Of a DNA stretch of 64,000 nt, positions 1-6,919 are shown one piece after another; the stretch's first letter is position 1, and each line of letters begins with the position of its first letter. The stretch covers positions 1 to 64,000 of the forward strand of contig JAGZSY010000016.1 of NCBI GenBank assembly GCA_018380885.1, in the 5' to 3' direction. The notes under the pieces are model-generated. The model was not told the DNA's origin. It ran no database searches and saw only the letters and a program-made list of their open reading frames with translations. This DNA comes from Enterocloster asparagiformis (lineage in GTDB: Bacteria; Bacillota; Clostridia; Lachnospirales; Lachnospiraceae). Both the position numbers and the translations under genes were made by a program.

Positions 1-80
1 GACCGCACCTCGCGGTCCAGATACTCCTCCCCCACCAATACCCTTGCGCCTAATATGTCCTTTACCTCTCTGACTGTCAT
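1..80 (-). CDS. DRTGG-domain-like protein, N-terminal fragment (runs off the window)
   Basis: Only the first 26 codons are inside the window; the gene continues to the left. The ATG at 78-80 is preceded by a purine-rich GGGAGAGG ribosome site. The visible residues (MTVREVKDILGARVL, then GEEYLDREV) resemble the start of small DRTGG-domain proteins that commonly sit next to [FeFe]-hydrogenase genes in Clostridia together with HATPase and NuoE genes. The assignment rests on this short stretch and on the neighbouring hydrogenase operon, so it is tentative. The gene is divergent from hydC with about 380 bases between them. Confidence 0.5.
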   Translation of the reverse strand, partial: MTVREVKDILGARVLVGEEYLDREVR

Positions 81-276
81 ACGTTCCTCTCCCTCTTCCT
101 AGTCTGGACTTTCCTTCATATCCCCGGGACCGCAGGCCTCGCAGGCCCTCAGAGATATTTCCATCATTTAACAATCTTTGTCGCTCCGCAGCGCGCCGAC
201 ACCCTGAGATATTCCAGTTATTTCCTCTGGATGTCCGTAACTTGCGCACATTCTGTCCGCTTAGCGCGGTCTTTCC

Positions 277-296
277 TTGTATTGGATTTAATACAA
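277..296. promoter_or_regulatory. Inverted repeat TTGTATT-N6-AATACAA, candidate operator
   Basis: Perfect 7-bp arms separated by six bases (GGATTT). The same arm and spacer geometry occurs upstream of hydrogenase operon 2 at 12786-12805 (TTGTATC-N6-GATACAA). This copy lies about 120 bases upstream of the likely hydC start of transcription. I did not find a clear promoter directly overlapping it on either strand. It could serve hydC, the divergent gene, or both. Confidence 0.55.
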
Positions 297-403
297 TATA
301 GTCTACCATCCATTCTATCGAATTTCAACAGGTTTCCCGGCAATTTTCCCCAATAATATCGTTAGATTTTTCACAGTAGCAGTGGATTTTTTTTTCATTT
401 TAT

Positions 404-411
404 GCTAAAAT
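404..411 (+). promoter_or_regulatory. Extended -10 promoter for hydrogenase operon 1
   Basis: TGCTAAAAT is an extended -10 element (TGn plus TAAAAT at 406-411). No good -35 hexamer is seen at the usual spacing, which extended -10 promoters tolerate. The predicted start of transcription is near 418, about 40 bases before the hydC ATG. Confidence 0.45.
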
Positions 412-415
412 ACTG

Positions 416-433
416 GTACATTGCACAATGTAC
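416..433. promoter_or_regulatory. Perfect palindrome GTACATTG-CA-CAATGTAC at the predicted hydC transcription start
   Basis: Eight-base arms separated by two bases, lying directly on the predicted +1 of operon 1 and just upstream of the GAGGAGG ribosome site at 441-447. Its position suits a repressor operator; it could also form a short 5' stem in the mRNA. It is not related in sequence to the TTGTATY-N6-RATACAA repeat. Confidence 0.45.
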
Positions 434-458
434 AACTAGTGAGGAGGTTTAATTAAAG

Positions 459-953
459 ATGGCTTGCAAAAAACAAACCGTTCCCTTTGCAGGAACACCT
501 GAGCAGGAAGCGCAGCTCAAAGCTGTGATCGCCGAGCTCAAAGATCAGCCTGGTTCCCTGATGCCGGTTATGCAGAAGGCCCAGGAGATTTATGGTTATC
601 TTCCCATCGAAGTACAGACCATGATATCCGACGAAATGGGTATTCCGCTGGAAAAAGTCTACGGAGTATCCACATTTTATGCCCAGTTCGCCTTACAGCC
701 CAAGGGCAAATACAAGATATCCGTCTGTCTCGGTACCGCCTGTTACGTAAAAGGCTCCGGAGAAATCTTCAGCAAACTGGAAGAATTGCTGGGCATCACC
801 AACGGTGAGTGCACGGCAGATGGCAAATTCTCCCTGGATTCCTGTCGATGCGTCGGCGCCTGCGGACTGGCCCCCGTTATGATGATCAACGGCGAAGTGT
901 ACGGCCGGCTGACCGTGGACGATGTCCCCGGCATTTTAGCCAAGTACAACTAA
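459..953 (+). CDS. hydC: NAD-dependent bifurcating [FeFe]-hydrogenase subunit HydC (NuoE-like)
   Basis: Thioredoxin-fold [2Fe-2S] subunit of 164 residues, the usual size for NuoE/HydC. The four cluster ligands are visible as C90, C95, C131 and C135 in the motifs CLGTAC and CRCVGAC. In known HydABC enzymes this subunit sits against the NuoF-like subunit and passes electrons in the cytoplasm. The ATG at 459 follows GAGGAGG with an 11-base gap. It is the first gene of a five-gene operon ending with hydA, and the next gene starts 4 bases after its stop. Confidence 0.93.
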   Translation: MACKKQTVPFAGTPEQEAQLKAVIAELKDQPGSLMPVMQKAQEIYGYLPIEVQTMISDEMGIPLEKVYGVSTFYAQFALQPKGKYKISVCLGTACYVKGSGEIFSKLEELLGITNGECTADGKFSLDSCRCVGACGLAPVMMINGEVYGRLTVDDVPGILAKYN

Positions 954-957
954 GCCT

Positions 958-1515
958 ATGATGACAGAAATTTCGTTAAATGTACTGGACGTGGCGGAAA
1001 ATTCCACGCGGGCGGGCGCTTCCCTCGTCACCATCGAGGTAAATGTCAGCCACCCGGATGATACGCTGACCGTTGTCATAAAGGACGACGGCTGCGGAAT
1101 GACCGAGGAGCAGGTCCAAAGGGTAATCGACCCGTTCTTCACCACCCGCACCACCCGCAAGGTCGGTCTCGGGGTACCGTTTTTCAAGCTCGCCGCGGAG
1201 AGCACCGGCGGACACTTCCATATTGAATCGGAACCCGGAGTGGGAACTACTGTGACGGCCGTCTTCGGGCTGTCCCACATCGACCGCATGCCTTTGGGAG
1301 ATATCACGAGCACCATCCACAATCTGATCGTATATCATCCGGACACGGACTTTATCTACATATACCGCTACGACGGCGCGGAATTTACGCTGGACACCCG
1401 CGAGATGCGGGAGATCCTGGGCGGGATTCCGTTAAACGCGCCCGAGATTTCCGGTTACATTTTGGAATATCTGACGGAGAACAAACAGGAAACAGACCAT
1501 GGCGCGGTTATTTGA
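958..1515 (+). CDS. HATPase_c (GHKL) ATP-binding protein of the hydrogenase operon
   Basis: A stand-alone GHKL ATPase domain of 185 residues without a histidine phosphotransfer domain. The N-box asparagine (DVAENSTRAG, N15), the G1 box (DDGCGM, about 43-48) and a GLG-type G2 box near residue 75 are present. Stand-alone domains of this kind are regularly found between the NuoE and NuoF genes of clostridial hydrogenase operons, but their job is not established; an anti-sigma-like or chaperone-like role is speculation. The start used is 4 bases after hydC. A second ATG is the next codon and cannot be excluded. Confidence 0.85.
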   Translation: MMTEISLNVLDVAENSTRAGASLVTIEVNVSHPDDTLTVVIKDDGCGMTEEQVQRVIDPFFTTRTTRKVGLGVPFFKLAAESTGGHFHIESEPGVGTTVTAVFGLSHIDRMPLGDITSTIHNLIVYHPDTDFIYIYRYDGAEFTLDTREMREILGGIPLNAPEISGYILEYLTENKQETDHGAVI

Positions 1516-1545
1516 GCGCCCATTCCCAAAGGAGGATAATCAGAC

Positions 1546-1923
1546 ATGAAGACTCTTGCTGAATTACAGGCAATCAGAGAGAAAATGCAGAGCCAGGTTA
1601 ACCTGCGCGCCGAGGACCACAACCACATCCGCGTGGTGGTGGGTATGGCTACCTGCGGCATCGCGGCAGGCGCAAGACCGGTTCTGAATACACTGGCACA
1701 GGAGGTTCAGACCAGAGGCCTGACCGACAAGATTTCCGTTACCCAGACCGGCTGTATCGGCTTATGCCAGTACGAGCCCATCGTGGAAGTCATGGAGCCG
1801 GGAAAAGACAAGGTTACCTATGTTAAAATGAACGCCGACAAAGCTGTGGAAATTGTTGAGCGCCACCTGATCGGCGGCCATGTGGTGGAGAAGTACACCA
1901 TGAGCGCCGCAGGACTTAAATAA
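1546..1923 (+). CDS. Small [2Fe-2S] ferredoxin-domain protein of the hydrogenase operon
   Basis: 125-residue thioredoxin-like ferredoxin domain similar to the N-terminal domain of NuoF/HydB. Only three cysteines stand at ligand positions (C37 in MATCGIAAGA, C70 and C74 in TGCIGLC); the usual second cysteine of the first pair is alanine, as is common in this clostridial family. Cluster binding is therefore likely but not certain. The ATG at 1546 has AAAGGAGG upstream. The gene lies 30 bases after the HATPase gene and 15 bases before hydB, so it is co-transcribed and probably an accessory electron carrier or assembly subunit, comparable to HydD of some acetogens. Confidence 0.85.
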   Translation: MKTLAELQAIREKMQSQVNLRAEDHNHIRVVVGMATCGIAAGARPVLNTLAQEVQTRGLTDKISVTQTGCIGLCQYEPIVEVMEPGKDKVTYVKMNADKAVEIVERHLIGGHVVEKYTMSAAGLK

Positions 1924-1938
1924 AAGGAGGGAAGCACC

Positions 1939-3729
1939 ATGTATCGTTCACACGTGTTAGTCTGCGGTGGTACCGGATGTACTTCCTCCGGAAGCCCGCA
2001 GATCATGGAAGCATTAAAATATGAAATCGAGAAACAGGGACTGCAGGATGAAATCGCGGTAGTCGAGACCGGATGTCACGGACTCTGCGCCTTAGGCCCC
2101 ATTATGATCGTCTATCCGGACGCCACCTTCTATTCGATGGTTCAGCCCGCGGATATCCCGGAGATCGTATCCGAGCACCTGTTAAAGGGCCGTGTTGTAA
2201 CACGTCTTTTGTACCAGGAGACCGTAAGTCCCACCGGCACCATCAAGGCGCTGGCCGACACGGATTTCTATAAGAAGCAGCACCGCATCGCCCTGCGCAA
2301 CTGCGGCGTGATCAACCCCGAGGACATCGAGGAGTACATAGGCACCGGCGGCTACCAGGCCCTGGGTAAGGTTCTGACCGAGATGACCCCCGACGACGTG
2401 ATCCAGACCCTGCTTGACGCCGGCCTTCGCGGACGCGGCGGCGCGGGCTTCCCCACCGGTTTAAAGTGGAAGCTCTGCAAGCAGAACGACGCGGATCAGA
2501 AGTACGTCTGCTGTAACGCCGACGAGGGCGACCCCGGCGCGTTCATGGACCGTTCCGTGCTGGAGGGCGACCCCCACGCGCTGCTGGAGGCCATGGCCAT
2601 CGCCGGATACGCGATCGGTTCCAATCAGGGCTACGTCTACGTGCGCGCGGAGTACCCCATCGCCGTGGAGCGTCTGACCATCGCCATCAAGCAGGCCCGC
2701 GAGATGGAGCTGTTAGGCAAGAATATTTTCGGAACCGGATTCGACTTTGACGTGGATATCCGCCTGGGCGCAGGCGCGTTCGTATGCGGCGAGGAAACCG
2801 CTCTGATGACCTCCATCGAGGGCAAGCGCGGCGAGCCCAGACCCAGGCCTCCGTTCCCGGCTCAGAAGGGCCTGTTCGGAAAGCCCAGTATCTTAAACAA
2901 CGTTGAGACCTACGCCAACATCCCGCAGATCATCTTAAACGGCCCCGAGTGGTTCGCCTCCATGGGCACCGAGAAGTCCAAGGGCACCAAGGTGTTCGCT
3001 CTGGGCGGCAAGATCAACAACACCGGCCTGGTGGAGGTTCCCATGGGCACCACCCTGCGCACGGTTGTGGAGGAGATCGGCGGCGGCATCCCCGGCGGCA
3101 AGAAGTTCAAGGCGGCCCAGACCGGCGGCCCCTCCGGCGGCTGTATCCCGGCTGAGCACTTCGACATCCCCATCGATTACGACAACCTGTTGGCCATCGG
3201 CTCCATGATGGGTTCCGGCGGTCTGATCGTCATGGACGAGGACGACTGTATGGTGGATATCGCCAAGTTCTTCCTGGAGTTCACCGTGGAAGAATCCTGC
3301 GGCAAATGTACCGCCTGCCGCATCGGCACCAAGCGTATGCTGGAGATTCTGGAAAAGATTACCAAGGGCACGGCTCAGATGGAAGATCTGGATAAGCTGG
3401 AAGAGCTCTGCTACTATGTAAAAGCCAACTCCCTGTGTGGTCTGGGCCAGACCGCACCCAACCCCGTACTGTCCACCCTTCATTTCTTCCGCGACGAGTA
3501 TGAGGCGCATATCAAGGAAAAACGCTGTCCGGCCGGCGTATGTAAGGCGCTCCTGTCTTATGTGATCGACCGCGACAAGTGCCGTGGATGTACGCTGTGC
3601 GCGCGTACCTGTCCGGCAGGCGCCATTGTCGGAAGCGTCAAGAATCCGCACGTGATCGATCTCAACAAGTGTATCAAGTGCGGCGCTTGTATGGAGAAAT
3701 GTAAGTTCGGCGCAATCTACAAGAAATAA
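1939..3729 (+). CDS. hydB: NAD-dependent bifurcating [FeFe]-hydrogenase subunit HydB (NuoF-like, NADH/FMN)
   Basis: 596-residue flavin subunit. Domains in order: N-terminal [2Fe-2S] thioredoxin fold (C9, C14, C46, C50); FMN/NADH Rossmann-like NuoF core with GRGGAGFPTG at 165-174 and GAGAFVCGEE near 277-286; SLBB region; the NuoF [4Fe-4S] site (C454, C457, C460, C500); and a C-terminal two-[4Fe-4S] ferredoxin (C548/C551/C554/C558 and C578/C581/C584/C588). This matches HydB of bifurcating hydrogenases, where NAD(H) is exchanged with the flavin and electrons are shared with ferredoxin. AAAGGAGGG precedes the ATG. hydA starts 18 bases downstream. Confidence 0.95.
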   Translation: MYRSHVLVCGGTGCTSSGSPQIMEALKYEIEKQGLQDEIAVVETGCHGLCALGPIMIVYPDATFYSMVQPADIPEIVSEHLLKGRVVTRLLYQETVSPTGTIKALADTDFYKKQHRIALRNCGVINPEDIEEYIGTGGYQALGKVLTEMTPDDVIQTLLDAGLRGRGGAGFPTGLKWKLCKQNDADQKYVCCNADEGDPGAFMDRSVLEGDPHALLEAMAIAGYAIGSNQGYVYVRAEYPIAVERLTIAIKQAREMELLGKNIFGTGFDFDVDIRLGAGAFVCGEETALMTSIEGKRGEPRPRPPFPAQKGLFGKPSILNNVETYANIPQIILNGPEWFASMGTEKSKGTKVFALGGKINNTGLVEVPMGTTLRTVVEEIGGGIPGGKKFKAAQTGGPSGGCIPAEHFDIPIDYDNLLAIGSMMGSGGLIVMDEDDCMVDIAKFFLEFTVEESCGKCTACRIGTKRMLEILEKITKGTAQMEDLDKLEELCYYVKANSLCGLGQTAPNPVLSTLHFFRDEYEAHIKEKRCPAGVCKALLSYVIDRDKCRGCTLCARTCPAGAIVGSVKNPHVIDLNKCIKCGACMEKCKFGAIYKK

Positions 3730-3747
3730 TACGGGAGGGAATAGACG

Positions 3748-5493
3748 ATGGAGACAATTAATCTTAAAATCAACGGCATTGAAGTCGCCGCTCCCAAGGG
3801 TTCCACAATCCTGGAGGCAGCAAGACTGGCGCATATCGAGATCCCTACTCTGTGTTTCTTAAAGGAGATCAACGAGATCGGCGCCTGCCGTATCTGTATT
3901 GTAGAGTTAAAAAATGGCAAACTGGTAACTTCCTGCGTATATCCGGTTGAGGAAGGCATGGAAGTGTTCACCAATACACCCAAGGTTCTGGATTCCAGAA
4001 AGAAAACCTTACAGCTTCTGTTATCCAACCACAACCGTTCCTGCTTATCCTGCGTGCGCAGCGGACACTGCGAGCTGCAGGAGCTGGCCCGCGAGCTGGG
4101 CGTGGAGGACGAGACTTACTACGACGGCGAGATGACACCGTCCGAGATCGACACCACCGCGGCCCACATGATCCGCGACAACAGCAAATGTATTCTCTGC
4201 CGCCGCTGCGTGGCCGTATGTGAGAACGTACAGGGCATCGGCGTGATCGGAGCCAACCACCGCGGCTTCAAGACCAACATCGGTTCCGCCTTTGAGATGG
4301 GACTGGGGGAGACCTCCTGCGTATCCTGCGGACAGTGTATTGCAGTCTGCCCCACCGGCGCTCTGACCGAGAAGGACTACACCGGCGACGTATTCGCCGC
4401 GATCGCAGATCCCAAGAAGCACGTGATCGTGCAGACCGCTCCCGCGGTTCGCGCCGGTTTAGGCGAGGAATTCGGCCTTCCCATCGGCACCAACGTGGAG
4501 GGCAAGATGGCCGCGGCTCTGCGCCGTCTGGGCTTTGACAAAGTATTTGACACCGATTTCTCCGCGGACCTCACCATCATGGAGGAGGCTCACGAGTTTA
4601 TCGAGCGCGTACAGAACGGCGGCGTGCTGCCGATGATCACCTCCTGCTCACCGGGCTGGGTAAAATACTGCGAGCACTATTTCCCGGATATGACCGAGAA
4701 CCTGTCCTCCTGTAAGTCCCCGCAGCAGATGTTCGGCGCCATCGCCAAGTCCTACTACGCGGAGAAGATGGGAATTGACCCCAAGGATATCGTCAGCGTC
4801 AGCGTGATGCCCTGCACGGCCAAGAAGTTTGAGATCGGCCGCGAGGACGAGGCTGCCAACGGCGTGCCGGACGTGGACATCTCCATCACCACCAGAGAGC
4901 TGGCCCGCATGATCAAGAAGGCCGGCATCAAGTTCCTGTCCCTGCCGGACGAGAAGTTCGACGATCCCCTTGGCATCGGCACCGGCGCGGGCGTGATCTT
5001 CGGCGCGACCGGCGGCGTGATGGAAGCTGCCTTGAGAACCGCTGTGGAAACCCTGACCGGCGAGGAGCTGCCCAAGCTTGACTTTACCGAGGTGCGCGGC
5101 ACCGCGGGCATCAAGGAAGCCACCTACAGCGTGGCCGGCATGGATGTGAAGGTTGCCGTGGCGTCCGGACTTGGCAACGCCAAGGAACTGCTGGAAAAGG
5201 TGAAATCCGGCGAAGCCGACTACCACTTTATCGAGATCATGGGATGTCCCGGCGGCTGTGTCAACGGCGGCGGACAGCCCCAGCAGCCCGGCTACGTGCG
5301 CAACACCACGGACATCCGCGCGCTGCGCGCCAAGGTTCTCTACGATTCGGACGTGTCCAACCCGATCCGCAAATCCCACGAGAACCCAGCTATCAAGGAG
5401 CTCTACGCCACCTACCTGGGCGAGCCCGGAAGCGAGAAGGCGCACCACCTGCTTCACACCTCCTACGTGAAGCGCACCATCAATCAGCATTAA
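3748..5493 (+). CDS. hydA: [FeFe]-hydrogenase catalytic subunit HydA (group A, NAD-linked)
   Basis: 581 residues. Domains: N-terminal [2Fe-2S] (C36, C47, C50, C63); His-ligated [4Fe-4S] (H95, C99, C102, C108); two-[4Fe-4S] ferredoxin (C148/C151/C154/C158 and C191/C194/C197/C201); and the H-cluster domain with all three signatures: TSCSPGW (C300), MPCTAKK (C356) and MGCPGGCVNGGGQP (C500, C504). All H-cluster ligands are intact, so it should reduce protons or oxidise H2. The C-terminal extra [2Fe-2S] domain of Thermotoga HydA is absent. The start ATG follows GGGAGGG. It is the last gene of operon 1 and is followed by a strong hairpin. Confidence 0.96.
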   Translation: METINLKINGIEVAAPKGSTILEAARLAHIEIPTLCFLKEINEIGACRICIVELKNGKLVTSCVYPVEEGMEVFTNTPKVLDSRKKTLQLLLSNHNRSCLSCVRSGHCELQELARELGVEDETYYDGEMTPSEIDTTAAHMIRDNSKCILCRRCVAVCENVQGIGVIGANHRGFKTNIGSAFEMGLGETSCVSCGQCIAVCPTGALTEKDYTGDVFAAIADPKKHVIVQTAPAVRAGLGEEFGLPIGTNVEGKMAAALRRLGFDKVFDTDFSADLTIMEEAHEFIERVQNGGVLPMITSCSPGWVKYCEHYFPDMTENLSSCKSPQQMFGAIAKSYYAEKMGIDPKDIVSVSVMPCTAKKFEIGREDEAANGVPDVDISITTRELARMIKKAGIKFLSLPDEKFDDPLGIGTGAGVIFGATGGVMEAALRTAVETLTGEELPKLDFTEVRGTAGIKEATYSVAGMDVKVAVASGLGNAKELLEKVKSGEADYHFIEIMGCPGGCVNGGGQPQQPGYVRNTTDIRALRAKVLYDSDVSNPIRKSHENPAIKELYATYLGEPGSEKAHHLLHTSYVKRTINQH

Positions 5494-5517
5494 TCCGTTT
5501 TTTGCAAGCATATAAAA

Positions 5518-5552
5518 CAGAGAGGGCAGGGGATTTTCCCCTGTCCTCTCTG
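5518..5552. terminator. Hairpin terminator between convergent hydA and the LacI gene
   Basis: A 16-bp stem with one G:U pair and a 3-base loop. Read on the minus strand it is followed by TTTTATAT, so it fits an intrinsic terminator for the LacI-family gene. On the plus strand it lies 25 bases after hydA but lacks a T run, so it may act there mainly as a 3' stem. Confidence 0.75.
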
Positions 5553-5672
5553 CGTCCCGGCAAAGGCCGGCCCTCTGTGAAATCCACGTCCGGACCTGCG
5601 CAAATTGCGCCGCGGTGCCCCGCCCTCAGGCTGCGGCGTGAACAGCTTGACTTTTCCACAAGCCCCAGGCCC

Positions 5673-6728
5673 CTATCTCCCAGGCATTCCCGCGTTGCTG
5701 CGCAGCACAATCTCCGGCGGGATCAGGACGTTCTGTGTTGCGGGATATTCCGCCTTCACGGCGCAGTCGAACAAGATTTTCATGGCAGTGTAGCTCTGGC
5801 GCGCGATCTTCTTGTCGATGATCGCGCTCAGCACCCCGGCTCTCAGATAATCCAGACTCTCCTCAAAGCAGTCGTTTCCGATCAGGCGGAGCCGCTTTTC
5901 CATTCCCAGATCCTGAACGGCCTGCGCCACGCACACCGTGTGGCGGGCGCTGCAGGAATAGATGGCTGACACCTCCGGCTCCCGCCGCAGCACCGCCCCG
6001 ATCTGGCCGCGGATCCGTACGGTGTCCCCTCCCTCGATCTCAATCACCTGGGTGCTGGGCGCCCACATTTTCATAAAATCCAGAAACCCGCCGGCGTTGT
6101 AAGCCTGGTCGCGCATCCCCTGGGGACCGTACTGCCCGGTCAGGATCACCTTCCGAGGGCACGGGCCCAGGGAGGTGAGCAGCTCGGCCGCCAGGCTGCC
6201 CGCCATCTCGTCGCAGGCGCGCACGCAGCAGAGCCGTTCTGCCTCCGTGTTGTCCGCGCCCACAAACGCCACGGGGATACGCCTTGCGGCAAGCTCCTCT
6301 AAGTACTTCGCAGACTGCCCGCTCCTGTCCGCCAGGGTGAGCACGCCGCAGACGCGCCCGCTCTCCTGCCCGCAGATTCTGGAGAGCGCCTCCCCGTTGG
6401 CCCCGGGCTCCAGCGGGTACGCGATTTCCACCGGCGTCACCTCGTACGCCTCCACCTCCTGCAGAAAGCTGCGCACGCCCTTCCACAGGCTGCCGTAATA
6501 GTAGCGGTTGTCCCCCGCCGTATCCGGCATCGCCACGGCAAACCGCAGGTTTTCCTTCCGTTTCAGGGACGAGGCCAGGTAGTTGGGGCGGTATCCCATG
6601 GCGGCGGCCGTCTGCTGCACGCTCCGGCGCGTCTCCTCGCTGACGCCCTTTTTTCCGTACAGGGCGCGGTGTACCGTGGTGGCCGTCAGCCCCATTGATT
6701 CCGCGATATCCTTTAAGGTCACTGCCAT
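5673..6728 (-). CDS. LacI-family transcriptional regulator
   Basis: 351 residues. An N-terminal LacI helix-turn-helix (MAVTLKDIAESMGL, then TVHRALYGKKGVSEETR) and hinge (GYRPNYLASSL) precede a periplasmic-binding-protein-like ligand domain that reaches the C-terminus. It is therefore a sugar- or nucleoside-type effector-sensing DNA-binding protein; the ligand cannot be read. The ATG at 6726-6728 is chosen because GGGAGG precedes it; an upstream in-frame start at 6794 would add 22 residues lying in the promoter. It sits downstream of the second hydrogenase operon but has its own promoter and a terminator in between, so control of hydrogenases is possible but not shown. Confidence 0.92.
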   Translation of the reverse strand: MAVTLKDIAESMGLTATTVHRALYGKKGVSEETRRSVQQTAAAMGYRPNYLASSLKRKENLRFAVAMPDTAGDNRYYYGSLWKGVRSFLQEVEAYEVTPVEIAYPLEPGANGEALSRICGQESGRVCGVLTLADRSGQSAKYLEELAARRIPVAFVGADNTEAERLCCVRACDEMAGSLAAELLTSLGPCPRKVILTGQYGPQGMRDQAYNAGGFLDFMKMWAPSTQVIEIEGGDTVRIRGQIGAVLRREPEVSAIYSCSARHTVCVAQAVQDLGMEKRLRLIGNDCFEESLDYLRAGVLSAIIDKKIARQSYTAMKILFDCAVKAEYPATQNVLIPPEIVLRSNAGMPGR

Positions 6729-6765
6729 GAGCGTTTCCTCCCGTTCTCCTTCTAAATATAACGCC

Positions 6766-6794
6766 ATTATAGCCGCCCGGGGGGATTTCGTCAA
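6766..6794 (-). promoter_or_regulatory. Promoter of the LacI-family gene (TTGACG-17-TATAAT)
   Basis: On the minus strand a -35 TTGACG (6789-6794) and a perfect -10 TATAAT (6766-6771) are separated by 17 bases. Transcription would begin near 6759, about 30 bases before the ATG. Confidence 0.8.
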
Positions 6795-6804
6795 TCAAAA
6801 CGCC

Positions 6805-6816
6805 GTCAACGTTTAC
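6805..6816. promoter_or_regulatory. LacI-type operator candidate GTCAACGTTTAC
   Basis: A near-palindrome centred on CG (10 of 12 positions symmetric), the typical form of LacI/PurR-family operators. It lies just upstream of the -35 of the LacI-family promoter, suggesting autoregulation. Confidence 0.4.
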
Positions 6817-6854
6817 GCCGCCTCACCGGGCTTTCCCCCGCCGCGGCCAGCTGC

Positions 6855-6884
6855 AAAAGGCGGAGAAAACGGCATGCTCTCCGC
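6855..6884 (-). terminator. Intrinsic terminator of hydrogenase operon 2
   Basis: A 7-bp GC-rich stem (GCGGAGA/TCTCCGC) with an 11-base loop, followed on the minus strand by CCTTTTG, 36 bases after the stop of the second hydA. It separates the hydrogenase operon from the LacI-family gene. Confidence 0.5.
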
Positions 6885-6919
6885 TTCCTCCGCCCTGTCC
6901 GTTCACGCCGGACGCGCTC

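Larger units (their letters stand above)
81..458. other. Divergent intergenic region upstream of hydrogenase operon 1
   Basis: These 378 bases separate the divergent DRTGG-like gene and hydC. They contain no convincing gene. Two inverted repeats (277-296 and 416-433) and one extended -10 promoter are annotated separately. The stretch from about 290 to 430 is AT-rich compared with the GC-rich coding sequence around it, as expected for a promoter region. Confidence 0.7.

Noticed and set aside
2935..3834. 299-codon minus-strand frame inside hydB
   Set aside because: Shadow frame of a strongly conserved NuoF gene; no start signal.
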